Shown here piece by piece: positions 14,392 to 19,784 of a stretch of DNA of 19,784 bases. The notes below the pieces were generated by a model, which was given only the letters and a program-made list of their open reading frames with translations, was not told where the DNA came from and did not search any database. Location of the stretch: the NCBI GenBank assembly GCA_013153755.1, contig JAADDU010000002.1, positions 1-19,784 of the forward strand, written 5' to 3'. Each line of letters begins with the position of its first letter. The stretch's first letter is position 1. A program made the position numbers and the translations under genes. This stretch comes from Campylobacterota bacterium. GTDB lineage: Bacteria > Campylobacterota > Campylobacteria > Campylobacterales > Sulfurimonadaceae.

Positions 14392-15015
14392 TTAGTTTAA
14401 AGTTATTATATAACCCCTAGAGGTTTTTTTAATTTTATATCTATATGGACCATCGAGCTCTATAACTACACGGTAATAGCCTTTATGGTTTCCTATCTTT
14501 ATCTTTTTAAAGATATTTTGAGGGATTTTCTTAGTATAACTTTTCAAATTTGTATCTTTTTTAAAATCAAATACAATTCTATGAGGTCTTGCAAGCAAAA
14601 AGTTTCTTATAAGCTTATCTTTAGTTAGTATTTTAAGAGCTTTTTTATAACTAAAAAAAGTTACATATCTGTTAAAAGCTATCTTTTTATATCTTTTTTG
14701 TGTTTCTTTTGTATTGTTTTGGTTTTTTAAAGGTGCTTGAGATATAAAAAGTGGCAGATGCCAATCTATAAGGTTATGTAGTTTTATAGATTTTGTTTCT
14801 ATAGATGCATCTAAATTTTCATACTCAACAGTAACTTTTTTTATAATTCTAGCAGATGATGGAAATTTTAAAGAGGCGTTTTTAAGAGTTGGTATAGTTT
14901 TTACATCATTTGATGTGTATGGTATATCCTTTTGCCCTTGTGTCGGGAAAAAAGGATTTTCACGAGCTTCTAAAAACATAAACAATAAAGATAATAATAA
15001 AAAAAGTCTAAACAA
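14392..15015 (-). CDS. Secreted AMIN-domain protein
   Basis: A 207-residue protein with an N-terminal signal sequence (MFRLFLLLSLLFMFLEA, cleavage near residue 17) and a C-terminal AMIN domain (about residues 140-207: RPHRIVFDF, then the HKGYYRVVIELDG and YIITL strands). AMIN domains target periplasmic proteins to peptidoglycan or the secretin/division apparatus. No amidase catalytic domain follows, so this is a stand-alone targeting or scaffold protein. The start is TTG, chosen because AAAGGG lies five bases before it and the nearest upstream ATG (15033) stops after two codons. It is encoded 18 nt after the FtsB-like gene, which fits a cell-envelope or division role. Confidence 0.74.
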   Translation of the reverse strand: MFRLFLLLSLLFMFLEARENPFFPTQGQKDIPYTSNDVKTIPTLKNASLKFPSSARIIKKVTVEYENLDASIETKSIKLHNLIDWHLPLFISQAPLKNQNNTKETQKRYKKIAFNRYVTFFSYKKALKILTKDKLIRNFLLARPHRIVFDFKKDTNLKSYTKKIPQNIFKKIKIGNHKGYYRVVIELDGPYRYKIKKTSRGYIITLN

Positions 15016-15033
15016 ATCTACCCTTTAGTGCAT

Positions 15034-15312
15034 CTATTGTGCTGAAATCTCTTTAAGTTCAAAATATTTTCTTTGAAGCTCTGAATTTTCATTTTTAAGT
15101 CTATGGACTTCATCTTGGAGATAACTTTCATAATCTTGTAAACCAAAAAGAACTTCTATAGAGTTTGTACCATACAACAAAGAACCTATATATACACCTA
15201 AAAATAAAACTATAAGCAATAAACTCAAAAACTTTACTAAAGATAATCCTAAATACTTTTGAGTAAAACTCAAAGAATCATCTATCTCTTCGTAAAGTTC
15301 TTGTTTATCCAT
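15034..15312 (-). CDS. FtsB/DivIC-like septum formation initiator protein
   Basis: A 92-residue bitopic protein: a short cytoplasmic N-terminus, a transmembrane helix (about 24-46), then a coiled-coil stretch (about 60-90, with heptad-like LQDEVHRLKNENSELQRK). This is the layout of FtsB-type proteins, which act in the divisome with FtsL and FtsQ at the inner membrane. The position directly behind enolase (9-nt gap) is a common arrangement for ftsB in proteobacteria and supports the call. The sequence itself is too divergent for certainty. Confidence 0.75.
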   Translation of the reverse strand: MDKQELYEEIDDSLSFTQKYLGLSLVKFLSLLLIVLFLGVYIGSLLYGTNSIEVLFGLQDYESYLQDEVHRLKNENSELQRKYFELKEISAQ

Positions 15313-15321
15313 AAAAAACTC

Positions 15322-16587
15322 TTAGTTAAAAAGTGCTAAACCTAAGTATTCACCATATACAACTTCGTTTTCTATCTCTAAAAGACGGTTATACTTAGCA
15401 GTTCTTTCACCACGAGCAGTTGAACCTGTTTTAATCTGACCACAATTAAGTGCAACAGCAAAATCTGCGATAAAAGCATCTTCACTCTCACCAGAACGAT
15501 GACTCATAACACAAGTATAACCATTTCTTTGAGCAAGACGAACTGTAAGCATAGTCTCACTTACTGAACCGATTTGATTTGGCTTGATAAGGATAGAGTT
15601 TGCGATACCTTTGTTTATACCTTCGTTTAAAATATTTACATTTGTAACAAAAAGGTCATCTCCAACAATTTGGATTTTAGAACCTAACTTCTCAGTCATA
15701 AGCTTAAAACCATCCCAATCATCTTCACTAAGTCCATCTTCAATAGAAACGATAGGGTACTTAGAACATAAATCAGCATAGTACTCAACTAACTCAGCAG
15801 AAGTTACAGTACGGTTTTCAGACTCTAGTCTATATCCACCATCTACAACTATCTCACTAGCAGCAACATCTAATGCGATAGCTATCTGTTCTCCAGCTTT
15901 ATATCCAGCTTTTTCTATAGCTTCCATGATGATTTGTATAGGTTCTTCATTTGAGCTTAAATCTGGAGCAAAACCACCCTCATCACCTAACGCAGTGTTA
16001 TGTTTTTTAGCTTTTAAGATAGCTTTTAAGTTGTGATAAACTTCAGCAGATGCTCTTAAACCCTCTGCAAAATCTTCAAAACCAACAGGAACAATCATAT
16101 ACTCTTGAAAATCTACTGAGTTATCAGCATGGCTACCACCATTAATAATGTTTAACATTGGTGTAGGGATAGTCATAGCATTAGCACCACCAAGGTAGCG
16201 ATAAAGTGGCATACCAAGAGATTTTGCAGCTGCTCTTGCTACTGCCATGGAAACACCTAGAACTGCATTTGCACCTAAGTTACCATAATTCTGTGTACCA
16301 TCTATCTCTTTCATAGTTGCATCTACCATAGCTTGATTAAATGGACTCATACCAACTAGAGCATCATTTATCTCATTGTTTACATGGCTAACTGCTTTTA
16401 AAACACCTTTTCCCATGTAACGCTCATCGCCATCACGAAGCTCTAAAGCTTCTCTTTTACCAGTACTTGCACCTGAAGGTACTATTGCACTCTCTATCGT
16501 TCCATCACTTAACTCTACAGTTGCTTTAACGGTTGGATTTCCACGAGAATCCATAACTTCAATCGCACTTACGCTATCTATAAACAT
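15322..16587 (-). CDS. eno: Enolase (phosphopyruvate hydratase)
   Basis: A 421-residue enolase of full length that interconverts 2-phosphoglycerate and phosphoenolpyruvate in the cytosol. Visible markers are the SGASTG loop (38-43), catalytic E203 (GDEGGFAP), Mg-binding D240, E283 and D310, catalytic K335 in the signature [13 protein letters not shown] and H363 in SHRSGE. AAAGG lies seven bases before the ATG, and a TAAAAT promoter is likely in the 66-bp gap upstream. It heads a run with the FtsB-like and AMIN genes and possibly the dehydratase and glycosyltransferase. Confidence 0.98.
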   Translation of the reverse strand: MFIDSVSAIEVMDSRGNPTVKATVELSDGTIESAIVPSGASTGKREALELRDGDERYMGKGVLKAVSHVNNEINDALVGMSPFNQAMVDATMKEIDGTQNYGNLGANAVLGVSMAVARAAAKSLGMPLYRYLGGANAMTIPTPMLNIINGGSHADNSVDFQEYMIVPVGFEDFAEGLRASAEVYHNLKAILKAKKHNTALGDEGGFAPDLSSNEEPIQIIMEAIEKAGYKAGEQIAIALDVAASEIVVDGGYRLESENRTVTSAELVEYYADLCSKYPIVSIEDGLSEDDWDGFKLMTEKLGSKIQIVGDDLFVTNVNILNEGINKGIANSILIKPNQIGSVSETMLTVRLAQRNGYTCVMSHRSGESEDAFIADFAVALNCGQIKTGSTARGERTAKYNRLLEIENEVVYGEYLGLALFN

Positions 16588-16620
16588 CTATATACCTTTA
16601 ATCTTGATATTATTAATGGC

Positions 16621-16626
16621 ATTTTA
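16621..16626 (-). promoter_or_regulatory. Predicted -10 element of eno
   Basis: TAAAAT on the minus strand, in the 66-bp gap between the methyltransferase and eno. It predicts a start near 16614 and a leader of about 27 nt that contains the AAAGG ribosome-binding site. No -35 box is recognisable, and no hairpin terminator is seen in the gap. Confidence 0.45.
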
Positions 16627-16653
16627 CCCAAATTTGTTTTATATTAAGATAAG

Positions 16654-17403
16654 CTACTTTATAAAAGCAAGAATAGATGCAGTAACTGCAACATTTAAAG
16701 ACTCAACACCTCTTTGCATAGGGATAGATAGAGATTCATTACAGAGGTCATAAACCTCTTTGCTAACTCCATCACTCTCATTTCCTAAAACAAAGATAGA
16801 TTTTGTTTCATCTTTTAAGTTATAAATAGTACTTTTAGCCTCTGCATCTAGTGCATATATTTTAGTATTTTGTAGATTTTTTAAACCTTCTTCTAAAGTA
16901 TTACAGTAGTAAATAGGTAGTTTAAAAAGTGTTCCAGCACTTGCCTTAATTACAAGTGGAGATATTTTTGCACTATTTTTTTTAGGAAGTATGATACCAT
17001 CTATGTTTCCAGCAGCACAAGAACGGATAATCATCCCTAGATTTTGAGGATTTTGTATACCATCTAGGGCGATTAGTCTAAAACTATCCAAATCTTTTAG
17101 CATATTTGCACTTTGGTAGCTTTTTGAGATGATATCTACAGCTACACCTTGGTCTTGTTTTGCATTTTTGCTTATACGACTAAGTGCATTTTTATCATGA
17201 TAAATTACTTCAATATTTCGTTTAGATGCAATGGTTAGTATCTTTTTAATTGCACCATCTTTTTGATTTGAAGATGCCATGTGAAGTTTATGTATCGTTA
17301 TACTTTCATCTTGTAAGACTTCTATGACAACATTTCTTCCATATAAAGTTATGATTTTTTCAAAATATGCTTTTTTGTCTAGGTATTCTTGTGAATCTTT
17401 CAA
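16654..17403 (-). CDS. SpoU/TrmH-family RNA 2'-O-methyltransferase (RlmB-like)
   Basis: A 249-residue SPOUT enzyme with all three family motifs: NPQNLGMIIRS (118-128, with catalytic-type Arg127), FVLGNESDGVS (204-214) and IPMQRGVESLNVAVTASI (227-244), which form the knotted SAM-binding site. An N-terminal substrate-binding domain (about 18-92) precedes the catalytic part, as in RlmB, which methylates G2251 of 23S rRNA. The exact RNA target cannot be read from the sequence. Its start overlaps the HAD gene stop by 4 nt. Confidence 0.9.
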   Translation of the reverse strand: MKDSQEYLDKKAYFEKIITLYGRNVVIEVLQDESITIHKLHMASSNQKDGAIKKILTIASKRNIEVIYHDKNALSRISKNAKQDQGVAVDIISKSYQSANMLKDLDSFRLIALDGIQNPQNLGMIIRSCAAGNIDGIILPKKNSAKISPLVIKASAGTLFKLPIYYCNTLEEGLKNLQNTKIYALDAEAKSTIYNLKDETKSIFVLGNESDGVSKEVYDLCNESLSIPMQRGVESLNVAVTASILAFIK

Positions 17404-18224
17404 TTTTTTATCCCTTTTAGGTAGTGAGCTACACCATCTTCATCATTGGTATGATTTAAAACGATTTTTGCTATATCTTTAACTTCTTTTTGAGCGTTAG
17501 CCATAGCTACAGAGATATTTGCTAACTCAAACATACCCAAGTCATTATGATTATCTCCAAAAACTGTAAGTTTTGAGAGGTCAAAACCAACATACTCACT
17601 TACACTCTTAATACCATGAGATTTATCTGCATCTTTATGTAAGATGGTTAAAAAGTAGCATTTAACATAAGCTTCAGGAGCTAGTATAAACTTTAGTTCA
17701 TCGCCAAATATAGACTCTAAGTTAGACGCTAATTCTCTTAAAAGATTTTCTTCTCCCATATATACAACTTTAAAGTTATCTCTCATAGCGCGTATATCTT
17801 TACACTCTTTTAGGTTGTCATCTTTTGCATATCGAGTTAAAACCTCTGTTTGAAAAGTATTACATATATGTGGGTATAAAAAAGCTTCATTTAGTTCTTT
17901 ATCTTTAAGTGCTAAGATAAATGGGTAGATACCAAGTTTAGCACCTTCATCTATGATAGCATCAGCTATATCTTTTGGTATAAACTTTGTGTCTATGATT
18001 TTTTTATCCATCGTGGCTATTAGTGCACCATCTAGTAAAATCATAGGTGCATTTATACAGATACCATCTAAAAGCTCGGCACTTTTTTTATATGTTCTAG
18101 CAGTTGCAACACTTAAGATGGAGTTAGATGCCAAGGAGTTCCAAATCTCTTTTGTTTGTTTACTGATGGAGAGATCACTCCTTAAAAAAGTATGATCCAA
18201 ATCAGTAATATAAACATTTTGCAT
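17400..18224 (-). CDS. Cof-type HAD-superfamily phosphatase (IIB)
   Basis: A 274-residue HAD hydrolase. The nucleophile motif is D8-L-D10-H-T; the second motif is the TAR stretch near 41-43, and the acidic GDNHND loop is at 223-228. A C2 cap fills the middle (about 80-195), as in Cof/YbiV-like sugar-phosphate phosphatases. The substrate is not predictable from sequence. It lies between purT and the RNA methyltransferase gene, abutting the first with no gap and overlapping the second by 4 nt, so the three are co-expressed. Confidence 0.88.
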   Translation of the reverse strand: MQNVYITDLDHTFLRSDLSISKQTKEIWNSLASNSILSVATARTYKKSAELLDGICINAPMILLDGALIATMDKKIIDTKFIPKDIADAIIDEGAKLGIYPFILALKDKELNEAFLYPHICNTFQTEVLTRYAKDDNLKECKDIRAMRDNFKVVYMGEENLLRELASNLESIFGDELKFILAPEAYVKCYFLTILHKDADKSHGIKSVSEYVGFDLSKLTVFGDNHNDLGMFELANISVAMANAQKEVKDIAKIVLNHTNDEDGVAHYLKGIKN

Positions 18225-19388
18225 CTAGTTGTCTTTTATCTTCTCTATAAGCTCACGAGATTTTTCTAATGCACTCTCAACTTCATCAAAAACAAGTGCT
18301 ACAGCTAAACGGCGACCTTCATGCGTTTCAGGTTTGCTAAATACTCTAGCAAAAGAGTTCTCACTAAACACTTCATCATCTATCTCAACAACAGGTGCGT
18401 AGTTGTGTTTTGTGGATTTGTAAGCTGCAGATGCACCATCTCCATAAAATGTAAAACCTAAAGGAAGACCTAAAACAGCTCTTAGATGCAGTGCAAATTC
18501 ACTTTGTGACTGAGTGATAAGCGTTACCATACCTGTATCATGTGGGCGAGGGCTTACTTCTGAGAAATATACTTCATCCCCTTTTATAAAAAGCTCCACT
18601 CCAAAAAGTCCACGACCACCAAGTCCATCTGTGATAGCTTTTGCCATATCTTGTGCTTTTTGTTTTGCTACTTCACTCATCTGCATCGGTTGCCATGAAA
18701 AGACATAGTCACCATCTCTTTGTTCGTGTCCTATCGGCTCACAAAAAACAGTCTCTTTTCCATTTCTAGCAGTAAGCATAGTTATCTCATAATCAAAATC
18801 AACAAATGCCTCAACGATAAGCTCACTAGCATCCCCTCTAGCCTCTTTTGCTATCTCCCAAGATTTTTCTATATCTTCTTCACATTTTAGTACACTTTGA
18901 CCGTGACCCGAACTACTCATAACAGGTTTTACAACACAAGGATAACCCATCTTCTTAGATGCTTCAGCCAAGCCCTCTTGAGTTGTTACAAACTCATAAG
19001 CACCAGTATTTAGTCCTAAAACTTCAGCTGCAAATGTACGGATATTTTTACGGTTCATGGTTTTGCTAACTGCAGATGCATTTGGGATAACATTGTACCC
19101 TTTATCTTCAGCAGCAAAAAGTGCATCTATACTAATAGCTTCTATCTCAGGTAAGATATAATCAGGTTTTTCATGGTAAATAATCTCTAAAAGAGCATCT
19201 TTGTCTTGCATATTTACAACATAACTTCTATGTGCTACATGGTGTGCAGGAGCATTTTGGTAGCGATCAACCGCGATAACTTCAAGGCCTAAACGCTGAG
19301 CTTCAATAGCTACTTCTTTTCCAAGTTCACCAGAACCTAGTAACATGACTTTTTTTGAGTTTGATTTGAGGGGAGCAGAGAATTGCAT
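18225..19388 (-). CDS. purT: Formate-dependent phosphoribosylglycinamide formyltransferase PurT
   Basis: A 387-residue ATP-grasp enzyme, nearly the length of E. coli PurT (392). It makes formyl-GAR from GAR, formate and ATP in purine synthesis, without folate. The N-terminal GSGELGKE loop (18-25), the PEIEAI stretch (80-85), the [15 protein letters not shown] nucleotide loop (about 151-165) and [11 protein letters not shown] (Mg/substrate site) are all present. Its AAGGA ribosome-binding site lies inside the 3' arm of a hairpin that also overlaps the promoter, an unusual layout described separately. Confidence 0.96.
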   Translation of the reverse strand: MQFSAPLKSNSKKVMLLGSGELGKEVAIEAQRLGLEVIAVDRYQNAPAHHVAHRSYVVNMQDKDALLEIIYHEKPDYILPEIEAISIDALFAAEDKGYNVIPNASAVSKTMNRKNIRTFAAEVLGLNTGAYEFVTTQEGLAEASKKMGYPCVVKPVMSSSGHGQSVLKCEEDIEKSWEIAKEARGDASELIVEAFVDFDYEITMLTARNGKETVFCEPIGHEQRDGDYVFSWQPMQMSEVAKQKAQDMAKAITDGLGGRGLFGVELFIKGDEVYFSEVSPRPHDTGMVTLITQSQSEFALHLRAVLGLPLGFTFYGDGASAAYKSTKHNYAPVVEIDDEVFSENSFARVFSKPETHEGRRLAVALVFDEVESALEKSRELIEKIKDN

Positions 19389-19396
19389 AGTGATAA

Positions 19397-19425
19397 AATT
19401 CCTTCAGTAAATTAGTGAAGGAATT
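19397..19425 (-). terminator. Hairpin after flgE, overlapping the purT promoter and ribosome-binding site
   Basis: On the minus strand, 10-bp arms AATTCCTTCA and TGAAGGAATT enclose a 9-nt loop and are followed by a short T-run (AATTTTATC). The hairpin starts about 20 bases after the flgE stop and can act as its terminator. Its 3' arm contains the AAGGA that serves purT, 11 bases before the ATG. Confidence 0.65.
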
Positions 19426-19431
19426 ATATCA
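19423..19431 (-). promoter_or_regulatory. Extended -10 promoter of the purT operon
   Basis: The minus strand reads TGATATAAT, a perfect extended -10 element. The predicted start is near 19416, inside the hairpin, so transcripts from this promoter would lack its 5' arm. It should drive purT, the HAD gene and the methyltransferase gene. Confidence 0.6.
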
Positions 19432-19445
19432 AAATAGAGTTAAAC

Positions 19446-19784
19446 TTAACGTTTAAGTCCTAAAAGTGTCTGTAACATCTCATCAGATGTTGTAATTGTT
19501 TTACCATTTGCCTCATACCCACGCTGGATAATAATGAGGTTGGTGAGTGATTTTGAGAGGTCAACATTGGAAGCTTCTAGTGAAGATGCCTGAATAAACC
19601 CACGTCCAGCTGTTGCTGCAGTCCCCATAATAGGGTCTCCAGAGTTGGCTGTTTGGTTGTAAACATTTCCACCCTCAGTAGAGAGACCTTCATTGTTGGT
19701 AAATTTAGCCATACCAATCTGTGCAAGACCGAAACTTCTACCATTTGAGAAAGAACCAATTAATGTTCCAGATTGGTCAATTCT
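19446..19784 (-). CDS. flgE: Flagellar hook protein FlgE, C-terminal part (5' end beyond window)
   Basis: The last 112 residues of a flagellar hook protein, open to the right edge of the window. The end ALEASNVDLSK-type block (here SSLEASNVDLSKSLTNL), then IIIQRGYEANGKTITTSDEMLQTLLGL, is the conserved D0 helix of FlgE/FlgG axial proteins. The preceding IGSFSNGRSFGLAQIGMAKF and NNEGL match FlgE better than FlgG. It polymerises into the extracellular hook after export by the flagellar type III system. Its presence shows a flagellated organism. An ATG at 19712 is internal, not the start. Confidence 0.9.
   Translation of the reverse strand, partial: RIDQSGTLIGSFSNGRSFGLAQIGMAKFTNNEGLSTEGGNVYNQTANSGDPIMGTAATAGRGFIQASSLEASNVDLSKSLTNLIIIQRGYEANGKTITTSDEMLQTLLGLKR

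Noticed and set aside
19577..19759. 60-aa minus-strand frame inside flgE
   Set aside because: It is an out-of-frame shadow of the conserved FlgE C-terminus.
1..19784. tRNA, rRNA, CRISPR array, insertion sequence or attachment site
   Set aside because: I saw no repeat-spacer pattern, transposase or integrase frame, or tRNA-like fold on either strand; no gap without a gene exceeds about 220 bases.

Overview
The window is AT-rich, and nearly all of its genes lie on the minus strand, so transcription runs from high to low coordinates. Flagellar hook, PurT, enolase, FtsB-like and AMIN-domain genes are interleaved with low-GC coding DNA. Together with the protein style, this suggests a flagellated Campylobacterota (epsilonproteobacterial) species, with Sulfurimonas-type bacteria the best guess. 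That assignment is inference, because no rRNA or tRNA gene is present.

Right part (19784 to about 14392, minus): the 3' end of flgE; then purT, a Cof-type HAD phosphatase and a SpoU/TrmH-family RNA 2'-O-methyltransferase as one tight operon; then eno, an FtsB-like division protein and a secreted AMIN-domain protein. These are housekeeping genes. The flgE/purT junction is compact: a hairpin, an extended -10 promoter and the purT ribosome-binding site all overlap.

Middle (14379 to 12473): a FabZ/ApeI-type hot-dog dehydratase overlaps a family 2 glycosyltransferase by 4 nt. Both are types found in aryl polyene clusters, and they sit directly behind the eno/ftsB/AMIN genes. A perfect palindromic terminator separates them from the only plus-strand gene, a 46-residue exported peptide whose promoter carries a near-consensus FNR/CRP-type box. 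Divergent from it is an AhpD/carboxymuconolactone-decarboxylase-like gene.

Left part (12325 to 1): one long, translationally coupled gene series with a TATAAT promoter in front of it. Order: darA, darB, a 136-aa unknown protein, a BtrH-N-domain protein, an ABC ATPase and ABC-2 permease, an acyl carrier protein, an active ketosynthase, a degenerate ketosynthase-like protein, a second active ketosynthase, a chain-length-factor-like protein, a MIO-type aromatic amino acid ammonia-lyase, a FabG-like ketoreductase, a COG4648 membrane protein and a PlsC-like acyltransferase cut by the window edge.

This is a flexirubin-like hybrid locus. The ammonia-lyase would supply an arylacrylate starter. ACP, ketosynthases, ketoreductase and dehydratase would extend it into an aryl polyene. 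DarA and DarB would make a dialkylresorcinol. The BtrH-like protein is an attractive, unproven candidate for joining the two by an acyl-ACP transfer. The glycosyltransferase, lipid-type acyltransferase, COG4648 protein and ABC exporter would handle membrane attachment or export. Flexirubins are known from Bacteroidetes, so such a locus in a Campylobacterota genome is the most interesting aspect of the window. The acid-activating ligase, a second ACP, a thioesterase and an MMPL/LolA-type export set are not seen here and may lie beyond the left edge.
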